Made by a program: the position numbers and the translations under genes. Shown here in pieces: positions 1 to 7,795 of a stretch of DNA of 12,833 bases (the stretch's first letter is position 1; every line of letters begins with the position of its first letter). A model generated the notes under the pieces. The model made no database searches. It was not told the DNA's origin and was given only the letters and a program-made list of their open reading frames with translations. The stretch is from Methylotenera sp. (GTDB lineage: Bacteria; Pseudomonadota; Gammaproteobacteria; Burkholderiales; Methylophilaceae): contig JACDEP010000022.1 of NCBI GenBank assembly GCA_013816325.1, positions 1 through 12,833 of the forward strand, in the 5' to 3' direction.

Positions 1-972
1 ATGCACACCTCTACCAGCCCGCAGTATTCTATTGTTGCGAGTATCGATGTCGCTGCAGCCATGATGGAAGCTCCTGGCGGCACTGCACTAGTTGAAGAAT
101 CCCTGATGGAAGCACTAGATTTCCGCCGCGCCATGCGCAAGGTAGACGAAGAATGGGGGGTAGACTGGTGGTTCAAGGTTTGGGGACCGAATGACCTCAG
201 TGAGGAAGGCTTGGAAGAACGCGATGCCTGGATGTTGAAGGCCAACGAAGCCTGGCATGGTTTCGGTAACTTAGCTAAAAACTTCAATATGTTGGATCCA
301 ATTAAGGCTACCATCATCACACCGGGCTTGGATATCAAGGGTGATTTCTCTGATGTGTTCGGTATACCTGCTGCCATCGTCACCAAATATCTGGCTGAGC
401 ATGGCGTAATTGTAGAGAAAACCGGCCTTTATTCATTCTTCATCATGTTCACCATCGGCATCACTAAAGGCCGTTGGAACACTATGGTGGCTGCACTACA
501 GCAGTTTAAAGATGATTACGACAAGAACCAGCCGCTATGGAAAGTATTACCTGATTTCATTCAGAAGCAGCCCCGTTATGAACGCATTGGCTTAAAAGAT
601 TTATGTACGCAAATCCATAGTGTTTATAAAGCAAATGACGTGGCGCGCTTGACCACAGAAATGTATCTTTCAGACATGGTACCTGCCATGAAGCCAACTG
701 ATGCCTTTGCAAAAATGGCACATCGCAAGATAGATCGTGTGCCAATTGATGAACTGGAAGGCCGCATTACAGCAGTGTTATTGACGCCTTACCCACCAGG
801 TATTCCATTGTTGATTCCGGGCGAACGCTTCAATAAAATAATTGTGAATTACCTTAAGTTTGCACGTGAATTCAATGAAAAATTCCCGGGCTTTGAAGCG
901 GATAACCATGGCTTGGTAAAAGAGATGGTTGAAGGTAAACCGGTGTACTTTGTTGACTGCGTACAACAGTAA
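1..972 (+). CDS. Orn/Lys/Arg decarboxylase, C-terminal part (5' end outside window)
   Basis: This is the last ~323 residues of a PLP-dependent, fold-type I amino-acid decarboxylase of the CadA/LdcC/AdiA/SpeC family, which removes CO2 from a basic amino acid to give a polyamine-type diamine or agmatine. The frame is open from base 1. The methionine at base 1 matches the internal MH(T/V)TTSP segment just after the PLP lysine of CadA and AdiA, so it is not the true start. Family members have about 710-755 residues, so over half the protein is missing. Visible landmarks are STSPQYSIVAS near the start, WHGF, the LDPIK segment, GIPA(A)IVTKYL, HGVIVEKTG, and the C-terminal signature PYPPGIPLLIPGE followed by FPGFEADNHG. 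HGVIVEKTG and SPQYSIVAS look closer to lysine decarboxylase than to AdiA, but substrate cannot be settled from the C-terminal half. It converges on folA. Confidence 0.93.
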   Translation: MHTSTSPQYSIVASIDVAAAMMEAPGGTALVEESLMEALDFRRAMRKVDEEWGVDWWFKVWGPNDLSEEGLEERDAWMLKANEAWHGFGNLAKNFNMLDPIKATIITPGLDIKGDFSDVFGIPAAIVTKYLAEHGVIVEKTGLYSFFIMFTIGITKGRWNTMVAALQQFKDDYDKNQPLWKVLPDFIQKQPRYERIGLKDLCTQIHSVYKANDVARLTTEMYLSDMVPAMKPTDAFAKMAHRKIDRVPIDELEGRITAVLLTPYPPGIPLLIPGERFNKIIVNYLKFAREFNEKFPGFEADNHGLVKEMVEGKPVYFVDCVQQ

Positions 973-1053
973 TTGAATTTATATCTTATTTAACTAGGTT
1001 AGCATCGCTAGGCCGTACATTCGGTATTGTCTACAGCCTGAATAGGCTTACAT

Positions 1054-1545
1054 TCAAAGATGGGTTTGTTCCAATGTAAGGTAACTAAACTTCAAACCTT
1101 GCGCTGAAGTATGTTCTTCATGCAGGGTTTCTTGCCATTCAGCGTTATTGAATTCAGGGAAAAAGGCATCGCCATCTATCTTTATGTCAATCTGCGTAAT
1201 ATAGAGCTTGTTAACAAGCTTTAGCGCATCTTTATAAAGCTCCGCTCCGCCAATAATGAAAGCCTCTGCGTCGCCTTTACAGAGTGCTGCCGCTTCTATC
1301 ACTGTATGGGCAATCAATGCACCCGCAATTTTATAATCTTTATTTCGCGTTACGATTACTGTGGTGCGGCCTGGTAATAAGCGCCCTAGCGACTCATAGG
1401 TTTTGCGCCCCATAATAATGTGATGACCAGTGGTTAGTGCGCGAAAGCGTTTTAAATCCTCAGGCAGGTGCCAAGGCAGTGTGTTATCTTTGCCAATCAC
1501 TCCATTTTTAGCGACTGCTACAATTAGAGACAGGTTTTGCTTCAT
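1054..1545 (-). CDS. folA: Dihydrofolate reductase
   Basis: A 163-residue dihydrofolate reductase, the usual size, reducing dihydrofolate to tetrahydrofolate with NADPH in the cytosol. The N-terminal strand SLIVAVAKNGVIG is followed by the substrate-site segment LPWHLPEDL, where Asp30 lines up with the catalytic Asp27 of E. coli FolA. The NADPH-binding parts are IIMGRKTYESLG (about 43-54) and IIGGAELYKDAL (about 96-107). Its ATG overlaps the thyA stop as ATGA, so the two are very likely translationally coupled. The pairing makes sense because ThyA oxidises methylene-THF to DHF, which this enzyme recycles. It is the last gene of the alaA-hom-thrC-thyA-folA run and converges on the decarboxylase. 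No convincing hairpin plus U-tract is visible in the 81 bp after its stop. Confidence 0.98.
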   Translation of the reverse strand: MKQNLSLIVAVAKNGVIGKDNTLPWHLPEDLKRFRALTTGHHIIMGRKTYESLGRLLPGRTTVIVTRNKDYKIAGALIAHTVIEAAALCKGDAEAFIIGGAELYKDALKLVNKLYITQIDIKIDGDAFFPEFNNAEWQETLHEEHTSAQGLKFSYLTLEQTHL

Positions 1546-2336
1546 ACCGCAACAGGCGCAGAAATAGTTGGGTAAGGATCGTAGTTTTCTAAAGTAAAAT
1601 CTTCGAATTTAAAGCTGAAAATGTCTTTTACAGTAGAATTGATTTTCATCTGCGGTAAGACTTTGGACGTACGCGATAATTGCTCATTTACTTGCTCTAA
1701 GTGATTCAAGTAAATGTGTGCATCACCCAAAGTATGTACGAAATCACCTAGTTCCAACTCACATACTTGCGCCACCATCATGGTAAGTAGCGCATAAGAG
1801 GCGATGTTAAATGGCACGCCTAAAAATATATCCGCGCTACGTTGATACAACTGGCAGCTCAATTTTCCATCGGCGACATAAAACTGGAAGAACGCATGGC
1901 ATGGTGGCAATTTCATTTGATCTACATCGGCCACATTCCAGGCAGAAACAATCAAGCGGCGTGAATTCGGGTTATTTTTAATACTATTCACAACCTGGGT
2001 AATCTGGTCAATATGTGTGCCGTCCGGCTTCGGCCAATTGCGCCATTGGTAGCCATATACCGGCCCCAGGTTACCATTTTCATCCGCCCATTCATCCCAT
2101 ATGCGTACGCCATTTTCTTTGAGGTAAGCGATGTTGGTGCTGCCTTGAAGGAACCACAGCAATTCGTGGATAATGGATTTTAGGTGGACTTTTTTGGTGG
2201 TAAGTAAGGGAAAGCCTTCTGCCAGGTTGAAGCGCATCTGGTAACCAAACACGGAAATAGTCCCTGTGCCGGTACGGTCTTCCTTCTTGTGCCCATGTTC
2301 CAAAACATGTTTCAACAAGTCGTGATAAACCTTCAT
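1542..2336 (-). CDS. thyA: Thymidylate synthase
   Basis: A 264-residue thymidylate synthase, exactly the length of E. coli ThyA, converting dUMP plus 5,10-methylene-THF to dTMP plus DHF. The sequence shows the N-terminal DRTGTGT segment with the phosphate-binding Arg21, the paired arginines in NSRRLIVSAWN (about 124-134), the catalytic Cys146 in LPPCHAFFQFYV, the QRSAD(I)FLG segment, and the HIYLNH motif near 207-212. All key residues are present. A strong ribosome-binding site AGGAGAG (2341-2347) lies 4 nt before the ATG and overlaps the thrC stop codon. The gene follows thrC by 9 bp and overlaps folA by 4 bp, so it is likely co-transcribed with both. Confidence 0.99.
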   Translation of the reverse strand: MKVYHDLLKHVLEHGHKKEDRTGTGTISVFGYQMRFNLAEGFPLLTTKKVHLKSIIHELLWFLQGSTNIAYLKENGVRIWDEWADENGNLGPVYGYQWRNWPKPDGTHIDQITQVVNSIKNNPNSRRLIVSAWNVADVDQMKLPPCHAFFQFYVADGKLSCQLYQRSADIFLGVPFNIASYALLTMMVAQVCELELGDFVHTLGDAHIYLNHLEQVNEQLSRTSKVLPQMKINSTVKDIFSFKFEDFTLENYDPYPTISAPVAV

Positions 2337-2345
2337 TGCGCTCTC

Positions 2346-3776
2346 CTAGCGGGTTTTTTCGGTGATATATTGTTTTATCGCATCGATGTCAAAATCCATG
2401 ACATCAAAACGCTGCGGCAAATCTTCCAAACCATTTAACTCCGCAGGTCGCGGAGGCAGAGAACCTAAGGCTTCAACAAGTGCGTCTTCAAACTTGGCTG
2501 GCAAAGCGGTTTCTAGTACCACCATCGGTACAGCGCTATCACGCAGATCTAGTGCCACTTTCAAGCCATCAGCAGTGTGTGTGTCTATGGTTACGCCATA
2601 TTTTGCTTGGGTATTACGTATGGTTTGCATACGAGCTGCATGATTGCTGCTGCCCGAAACAAAACCATAATCAGCAACCTTGGCTAAATGGCCAGTTGCT
2701 TGCAAATCAAAGCTACCGCCATTGTCTACTTTGTTCCAGAGCTCTCGTACTTTCGCACTATCCCGACTTACCAAGTCGAACACAAAACGTTCAAAGTTCG
2801 AAGCCTTGCTGATATCCATAGAAGGGCTAGAGGTATGGTGAGTATTGGCTGAGCCGCGTGGACGATATATACCGGTTTTAAAAAATTCGTCCAGTACATC
2901 ATTCTCATTGGTAGCGACGACTAGCTTGTCAATCGGCAAGCCCATCATACGGGCGGTATGGCCTGCACATACATTGCCAAAATTACCTGATGGCACCGCA
3001 AAACTTACTTTTTGCTGGTTGTTGTTTGTAACTGCTAAATAGCCTTTAAAGTAATAAACGACCTGCGCAATGATGCGACCCCAATTGATTGAATTAACTG
3101 CACCAATGTAATGTGTGGCCTTGAACGCGGCATCGTTGGATACGGCTTTCACCATATCCTGGCAATCATCGAACACACCTTTTACGGCGATATTGAAAAT
3201 GTTGTTATCTTGCAGGCTAAACATCTGTGCGGTTTGGAAACGGCTCATTTTTTTATGCGGCGATAGCATAAAGACATTAATACTTTTTTTACCGCGCATT
3301 GCGTACTCAGCAGCGGAGCCGGTATCGCCAGATGTTGCGCCTAGAATATTGGTAGTCTGCCCGCTTTTGGTTAAAACATATTCGAATAGGTTACCCAGCA
3401 ACTGCATGGCGATGTCTTTAAATGCTAACGTAGGGCCATTGGAAAGACTGAGTAGATAGAGATTATCTTCCAGCTTTAGTATAGGTGTAATGTCTTCTGC
3501 GTTTTGATCTTCACGCGCAAAACTATATACATCTGCCCGGTAGGTCTTATCGATAATTGCTTTTAAATCTGCACTTGGAATGTCATCTACCAAGCGGCTT
3601 AAAATAGCGAATGCAAGATCGCGATAATTCATACCTCGCATTGTGGTTAAATCAGCATCGGTAAATTGCGGATAAGTCTCAGGCAAATACAAGCCCCCGT
3701 CAGGCGCCAAACCACCTAATAAAATTTCACTAAATGTGAGAGCTGGCGATCGCCCGCGTGTAGAAATATACTTCAT
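2346..3776 (-). CDS. thrC: Threonine synthase
   Basis: A 476-residue PLP enzyme converting O-phosphohomoserine to threonine. The N-terminus MKYISTRG, followed by GGLAPDGGLYLPE at 21-33, is typical of the long form of threonine synthase found in most proteobacteria. Lys120 in the segment GPTLAFKD is the expected PLP Schiff-base lysine. GATSGDTGSAA (146-156) is a conserved segment of the family, and PSGNFGN (262-268) is the expected PLP-phosphate loop. It lies 14 bp after hom, whose product feeds this pathway once phosphorylated. No homoserine kinase gene is in the window, so that step is encoded elsewhere. The ribosome-binding site is poor: the only GGG is about 12 nt from the ATG and overlaps the hom stop, so translation may depend on coupling with hom. 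Confidence 0.98.
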   Translation of the reverse strand: MKYISTRGRSPALTFSEILLGGLAPDGGLYLPETYPQFTDADLTTMRGMNYRDLAFAILSRLVDDIPSADLKAIIDKTYRADVYSFAREDQNAEDITPILKLEDNLYLLSLSNGPTLAFKDIAMQLLGNLFEYVLTKSGQTTNILGATSGDTGSAAEYAMRGKKSINVFMLSPHKKMSRFQTAQMFSLQDNNIFNIAVKGVFDDCQDMVKAVSNDAAFKATHYIGAVNSINWGRIIAQVVYYFKGYLAVTNNNQQKVSFAVPSGNFGNVCAGHTARMMGLPIDKLVVATNENDVLDEFFKTGIYRPRGSANTHHTSSPSMDISKASNFERFVFDLVSRDSAKVRELWNKVDNGGSFDLQATGHLAKVADYGFVSGSSNHAARMQTIRNTQAKYGVTIDTHTADGLKVALDLRDSAVPMVVLETALPAKFEDALVEALGSLPPRPAELNGLEDLPQRFDVMDFDIDAIKQYITEKTR

Positions 3777-3790
3777 TAATTTATTAAACC

Positions 3791-5116
3791 CTATCTGCTT
3801 AATTCTTCCATACGAATACGTGTCACTCTGCCTACGATCGCATCTAATAACTCAATAGCGGCAATTGCAGCATTCATGTTTTTCTCTACCGTCACGTGGG
3901 TCAATATCACAATGTCCGCCTCAGTCTCATTTTCGTTCGGCTCTTTTTGCATCATGGCATCAATAGAAATATTACGGTCACCTAATATCTTGGTCACGTT
4001 CGCTAATACTCCAGGCTTATCATTGGCACGTGTACGCAAGTAATAGGCACTTTGCACCTCTTCTATCGGTAATATCGGCAAATCTTTAACATACTCCGGC
4101 TGGAAGGCGAGATAGGGTACGCGCTGTTCACTGGTTGCATCTATCAAGCGTGCAACATCCATCAAGTCAGCCACTACTGCGCTTGCGGTAGGCTCCGCAC
4201 CGGCACCGGCACCGTAATATAGCGTTGGACCTACAGCATCGCCCTTCACTACCACGGCGTTCATGGCGCCGTTCACATTCGCAACTAAGCGCTTTTCTGG
4301 GATAAGCGTAGGATGCACGCGCAACTCCACCCCATTTTCTGTATATTTAGAAATACCCAGCAACTTAACGCGATAGCCTAATTCTTCGGCGTACTTGATA
4401 TCTTTCTGCTCTAGCTTGGTAATGCCTTCGGTATAAGCCTGATCGAACTTCATCGGCATGCCAAAAGCAATGGCTGACATAATGGTTAGCTTGTGCGCAG
4501 CATCAATGCCTTCCACATCAAAAGTCGGATCAGCTTCTGCGTAACCTAGGCGCTGTGCTTCACCTAATACATCTGCAAACGCCAGGCCTTTTTCACGCAT
4601 CTCAGTCAGGATAAAATTGGTGGTGCCATTGATGATACCGGCCACCCATTCAATCTTGTTGGCGCCTAAGCCTTCACGCAATGCCTTGATGATAGGGATG
4701 CCGCCGGCAACGGCCGCTTCATAGGCGACAATCACGTTATTGGCCTTGGCCGCGGCAAAAATCTCATTGCCATGCAAAGCAATGAGCGCCTTATTGGCGG
4801 TGACCACGTGTTTTTTATTGGCAATTGCCTTTAATACAAGCTCTTTGGCAAAGGTATAACCGCCTATCAATTCAACAACAACATCAATATCGGGATTCTC
4901 CACCAAGATGAATGCATCGTTACCCACATTAGCTTTATCACCCACTACTGAACGGGCCAGATCGAGGTTGCGGTCAGCTACATGCGTGATTCTAATTTGA
5001 CGACCGGTACGACGCATAATCTCATCTGCATTACGTGCTAGGACGTTAAATGTGCCACCGCCTACTGTGCCTATGCCTAACAGCCCTACATTTAATACTT
5101 TCAACTCTTTACTCAA
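3791..5116 (-). CDS. hom: Homoserine dehydrogenase with ACT domain (TTG start)
   Basis: A 441-residue NAD(P)-dependent homoserine dehydrogenase, reducing aspartate semialdehyde to homoserine, the branch point to threonine and methionine. The Rossmann loop GLLGIGTVGGG is at 11-21. Lys109 in TANKAL and the block EADPTFDVEGIDAAHK (194-209) with its Asp and Lys residues match the active site, and NGTTNFIL is at 163-170. A C-terminal ACT domain (about 357-432, starting YYLRTRANDKPGV) suggests feedback control, commonly by threonine in this family. The start codon is TTG, overlapping the alaA stop as TTGA. A GGAG 7 nt upstream and the lack of a better start before the Rossmann loop support it. It is the second gene of the operon, 14 bp before thrC. 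Confidence 0.98.
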   Translation of the reverse strand: MSKELKVLNVGLLGIGTVGGGTFNVLARNADEIMRRTGRQIRITHVADRNLDLARSVVGDKANVGNDAFILVENPDIDVVVELIGGYTFAKELVLKAIANKKHVVTANKALIALHGNEIFAAAKANNVIVAYEAAVAGGIPIIKALREGLGANKIEWVAGIINGTTNFILTEMREKGLAFADVLGEAQRLGYAEADPTFDVEGIDAAHKLTIMSAIAFGMPMKFDQAYTEGITKLEQKDIKYAEELGYRVKLLGISKYTENGVELRVHPTLIPEKRLVANVNGAMNAVVVKGDAVGPTLYYGAGAGAEPTASAVVADLMDVARLIDATSEQRVPYLAFQPEYVKDLPILPIEEVQSAYYLRTRANDKPGVLANVTKILGDRNISIDAMMQKEPNENETEADIVILTHVTVEKNMNAAIAAIELLDAIVGRVTRIRMEELSR

Positions 5117-6384
5117 ACCAGCGCTCCGTGTTCTTTCGGCAGACTTTTAGCTGCATGTTTTTTTCTATAACTTTCCAGGAATCTGGCGATACGTTTTATA
5201 GCCTCGGTCAAATCATCAACGTTAGGTAAGAAAACCACGCGGAAATGGTCCGGAGACTTCCAATTAAAACCCGTGCCTTGTACCAGCAATACTTTCTCTT
5301 CCAACAGCAAATCCAAAATAAACTGTTGGTCATCCGCAATCGGGTAGATTTTCGGATCTAATTTCGGAAAAAGATACATTGCCGCTGCAGGTTTTACGCA
5401 AGTGACACCTGGAATTGCCGTGAGCATCTCATAAGCAAGATCACGTTGCTTGCATAAGCGTCCACTAGGCGCGACCAGATCATTGATGCTTTGATAGCCC
5501 CCAAGAGCGGTTTGAATCGCCAATTGACCCGGCACGTTCGCACATAGACGCATGGAGGCCAGCATATTTAGCCCTTCAATGTAGTCTTTTGCATGTTTCT
5601 TTTCACCGGAAACCACCAGCCAACCTGCGCGGTAGCCACAAGTACGGTAGTTTTTAGATAAACCGTTAAATGTAACAAACAGCACATCATCCGCCAGTGA
5701 AGCGATAGAAGTATGCGTGTTGCCATCGTATAGGACTTTGTCGTAAATCTCGTCGGCAAAAATCACCAGGCCATGGTGACGGGCAATCTCGATGATGCCT
5801 TTAAGGGTGTCATCAGGGTACAGAGCACCTGTAGGATTATTCGGGTTAATGATGACAATACCCCGGGTATTGGCATTAATTTTTGATTCAATGTCTTTTA
5901 AATCCGGCAACCAGCCTGACCCTTCATCACATACATAATGGCGTGCTGTACCGCCAGCCAATGTCACCGCAGCAGTCCAAAGTGGATAATCCGGCATCGG
6001 CACCAACACTTGGTCGCCGTTGTTCAGCAGGCCCTGCATGGCCATCACGATCAGTTCGGACACGCCATTACCGATGATGATGTCATCAACATCTACACCT
6101 GCGATATTCTTTTGCTGGGTGTAATGCATAATGGCTTTACGCGCATTGAACAAACCCTTTGAATCCGTATAACCGGAAGCCTCCCCCATATTCCGGATCA
6201 CGTCTTGCAAAATCTCTTCAGGCGCTAGAAAGCCAAATGGCGCGGGATTGCCAATATTGAGCTTGATAATGCGCTGGCCTTCGTCTTCCATCTGACGGGC
6301 TCGCTGCAATACAGGGCCACGAATATCGTAGCAGACGTTATTGAGTTTGTTGGATTTTTCCAGTTTGTTGATAGGCGATTTCAT
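5113..6384 (-). CDS. alaA: Alanine aminotransferase (AlaA/AlaT type)
   Basis: A 423-residue PLP aminotransferase of fold type I, class I/II, most like glutamate-pyruvate aminotransferase AlaA (AlaT in Pseudomonas). It makes alanine from pyruvate with glutamate as donor. The N-terminal part VCYDIRGPVL and KLNIGNPAPFGF is nearly the same as in E. coli AlaA. NPNNPTG is at 180-186, the cofactor-ring Asp211 in FADEIYDK, and the PLP lysine is Lys244 in GLSKNYR. A segment with MLASMRLCANVP and GGYQSI is another AlaA landmark. The C-terminus has about 10 more residues than E. coli AlaA. No clear ribosome-binding site precedes the ATG, but the start fits the family. It heads the operon and overlaps hom by 4 bp. 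AlaT-hom-thrC order is common in betaproteobacteria. Confidence 0.95.
   Translation of the reverse strand: MKSPINKLEKSNKLNNVCYDIRGPVLQRARQMEDEGQRIIKLNIGNPAPFGFLAPEEILQDVIRNMGEASGYTDSKGLFNARKAIMHYTQQKNIAGVDVDDIIIGNGVSELIVMAMQGLLNNGDQVLVPMPDYPLWTAAVTLAGGTARHYVCDEGSGWLPDLKDIESKINANTRGIVIINPNNPTGALYPDDTLKGIIEIARHHGLVIFADEIYDKVLYDGNTHTSIASLADDVLFVTFNGLSKNYRTCGYRAGWLVVSGEKKHAKDYIEGLNMLASMRLCANVPGQLAIQTALGGYQSINDLVAPSGRLCKQRDLAYEMLTAIPGVTCVKPAAAMYLFPKLDPKIYPIADDQQFILDLLLEEKVLLVQGTGFNWKSPDHFRVVFLPNVDDLTEAIKRIARFLESYRKKHAAKSLPKEHGALV
5124..5127 (-). promoter_or_regulatory. Ribosome-binding site deciding the TTG start of hom
   Basis: On the minus strand GGAG lies 7 nt before the TTG at 5116-5114, inside the last codons of alaA. 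The spacing is ideal and no ATG or GTG lies between it and the Rossmann motif, so TTG is the best-supported hom start. Confidence 0.7.
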
Positions 6385-6435
6385 ATGGATTTTGCATCAT
6401 AAATGCTTTTGGGGTGGATTTAACGCACCGATATT

Positions 6436-6459
6436 TAGCGTACAGGTTAAAGTACGCTA
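6436..6459. repeat. Perfect 8-bp inverted repeat, operator-like, upstream of alaA
   Basis: TAGCGTAC (6436-6443) and GTACGCTA (6452-6459) are exact reverse complements separated by 8 bp. Two more base pairs form on each side after one mismatch. The dyad spans the expected transcription start of the candidate alaA promoter, as a repressor site would. A hairpin at the 5' end of the mRNA is the other reading. Confidence 0.55.
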
Positions 6460-6488
6460 TATTACCTTGGGAGAGCCCTTGCAGGCAA
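6459..6488 (-). promoter_or_regulatory. Candidate promoter of the alaA-hom-thrC-thyA-folA operon
   Basis: Reading the minus strand, a -35-like TTGCCT (6488-6483) is followed after 18 bp by a -10-like TAATAT (6464-6459), each matching 4 of 6 sigma-70 consensus bases. Transcription would start near 6452, giving a leader of about 68 nt. No experimental support; found by eye. Confidence 0.4.
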
Positions 6489-6494
6489 TGAAAC

Positions 6495-6512
6495 CCGCTG
6501 TTTTATCAGCAG
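6495..6512 (-). terminator. Weak hairpin after the membrane-protein gene
   Basis: On the minus strand CTGCTG and CAGCGG form a 6-bp stem (one G-U pair) with a 6-nt loop, 21 bp past the stop of the four-helix membrane protein. It is followed by GTTTCATT, not a clean U-tract. It might end the flavinylation operon, but the evidence is thin. Confidence 0.25.
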
Positions 6513-6532
6513 AAAACAAATATCCCCTTGAA

Positions 6533-6967
6533 TTAGCGCAGTTTTTGTTTGTGCCGCGCGGCCATAATATGCCACACCAAAACGAAGGGGATAAAAATGC
6601 CGATAATGATATGGGAAGCGCTCGCAGGCACAGACCAATCTTCACCCGCGTAATAAATGCCCAGGCCAGTTAACACCAAACCTAGCAATACGGCTACCAG
6701 ACCCAATCCCGTGGGCAAATTCTTATGATGTCGCCAGCCTATGCGCATATGCACGCTCCACAAAGCGCCTAATTGCGATACCACTAAAAACGCTATTGTT
6801 GCGTGTAGTGCCACAACCGCCAAACGCATCGCGCCCGGTAAATGCCAACTTACATCCCAATCTAACCGCATATCCAAGGCATTGGGAATAAGCAAAAAAC
6901 CAGTCAGCGTGAGTAGGGTAAAGCTAAAAATCAGAAAGCGATAAAACCATTTTGGATAGCCGCGCAT
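6533..6967 (-). CDS. Four-helix membrane protein with paired histidines, putative b-type cytochrome
   Basis: A 144-residue membrane protein. I start it at the ATG at 6967, not at the open-frame limit (7051), because this ATG shares its A with the apbE stop (TGATG) and removes a charged 28-residue leader that is only the apbE reading in another frame. Four hydrophobic segments are visible at about 9-29, 46-69, 86-106 and 118-137. Histidines sit at 42, 55, 73, 80, 81, 119, 133 and 139; His55 and His73 flank helix 2, while His119 and His133 lie 14 residues apart in helix 4. That looks like bis-histidine haem ligation as in small membrane cytochromes b. I infer that it passes electrons from the quinone pool or cytosol to the periplasmic FMN protein encoded two genes upstream. 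Exact family not recognised; haem binding is unproven. Confidence 0.8.
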   Translation of the reverse strand: MRGYPKWFYRFLIFSFTLLTLTGFLLIPNALDMRLDWDVSWHLPGAMRLAVVALHATIAFLVVSQLGALWSVHMRIGWRHHKNLPTGLGLVAVLLGLVLTGLGIYYAGEDWSVPASASHIIIGIFIPFVLVWHIMAARHKQKLR

Positions 6968-7779
6968 CAATGGAAAACTCCTTGCGGAGTCACAATCATG
7001 CCGCCTAAACTCGCTATCAGCGCTTCGCGTTGGCTTGCTTCTGCCAAGCATGCCACTTTAGTCAAAGCGTCTGCCCGCCACGCCATATGCGCCATCACGC
7101 TCCAGCTACCTAAATATGGCGTTGTTAAATCACTCATAATTTTGCCTGGAAATTTATCATCATAATCCGTTGTGACAGTTGAGGTGGCAATCGCCGCATT
7201 TTTCATACCGCCTAAAGCCACATATTCACCATTAAGCTCACGTCGCTGTACTGGCAAAACGCAATCTCCATAAACACGCAAATCACCACCTGCGTTGACC
7301 CAGCCAGCAGCAAGGCCGCAACGTTTCATTGTAGAGATTGCACAATCGACAGCATAACCTTTGGCAATGCCGTCCAGCGTGATTTTAACTGAATTTAGGA
7401 GTTTGATTTTATTACCGGAAATTCGAATGTCATTTGCCGAACCACTTGATGCTGATGCGCCACCATGATTTGGCAGTACATGATTACGTACCATTGTACC
7501 GCCCAGCGTACAGTTAAATAGGCCTGCACTGGCAATGGTCATGCCGCGGGCCAATCTCATTGCTCTTAACGTATGCGCATCAACCTCAAGCGCTTCACCC
7601 TTTGCTTGGTTAAGCTTGGTTAAATCACTGGTAGCCTCATGAAAGCTCAACAAATAATGTATTTTTTCTATGACCCCAAATGCAAGAGACACTGCTTGCT
7701 CGGCATTGTTGTCTGACTGTCCACAACCAATCTCGACAAAAGTGCCTAGCAGTGGGCGCATTCTTTTTAGAGTAGCCAT
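6967..7779 (-). CDS. apbE: FAD:protein FMN transferase, short ApbE form without signal peptide
   Basis: A 270-residue ApbE-family protein; the enzyme moves FMN from FAD onto a Thr or Ser of a target protein. Visible family parts are RPLLGTFVEI at the N-terminus, LLSFHEATSDLTKLN (43-57), LDGIAKGYAVD (135-145), GWVNAGGDL (159-167) and the metal-site segment ADAL (236-239). It is shorter than usual (about 330-350 residues). The N-terminus has no signal peptide or lipobox, so as read it would be cytosolic. The usual HIIDPRTG motif is not seen between the ATSGDY-like block and ADAL. I take the ATG at 7779; a GTG one codon earlier (7782) is also possible. It follows the FMN-binding protein, its likely substrate, by 16 bp. 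Confidence 0.9.
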   Translation of the reverse strand: MATLKRMRPLLGTFVEIGCGQSDNNAEQAVSLAFGVIEKIHYLLSFHEATSDLTKLNQAKGEALEVDAHTLRAMRLARGMTIASAGLFNCTLGGTMVRNHVLPNHGGASASSGSANDIRISGNKIKLLNSVKITLDGIAKGYAVDCAISTMKRCGLAAGWVNAGGDLRVYGDCVLPVQRRELNGEYVALGGMKNAAIATSTVTTDYDDKFPGKIMSDLTTPYLGSWSVMAHMAWRADALTKVACLAEASQREALIASLGGMIVTPQGVFH

Positions 7780-7795
7780 CACGCTGTGTGTCTAA

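Noticed and set aside
1035..1048. Small hairpin AGCCT/AGGCT between the decarboxylase and folA
   Set aside because: Only 5 bp of stem and no U-tract on either strand, so not called as a terminator.
2362..3459. Several plus-strand open frames across thrC
   Set aside because: They are shadows of thrC, which has full family similarity and all active-site residues on the other strand.
6341..6400. A 20-codon upstream frame (ATGATGCAAAATCC...) overlapping the start of alaA, considered as a leader peptide
   Set aside because: No ribosome-binding site, no run of Thr, Ile or Ala codons, and no attenuator-like alternative hairpins.
6968..7051. A 28-residue N-terminal extension of the four-helix membrane protein
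   Set aside because: It lies wholly inside apbE, is charged, and has no support; the ATG that overlaps the apbE stop is the natural start.
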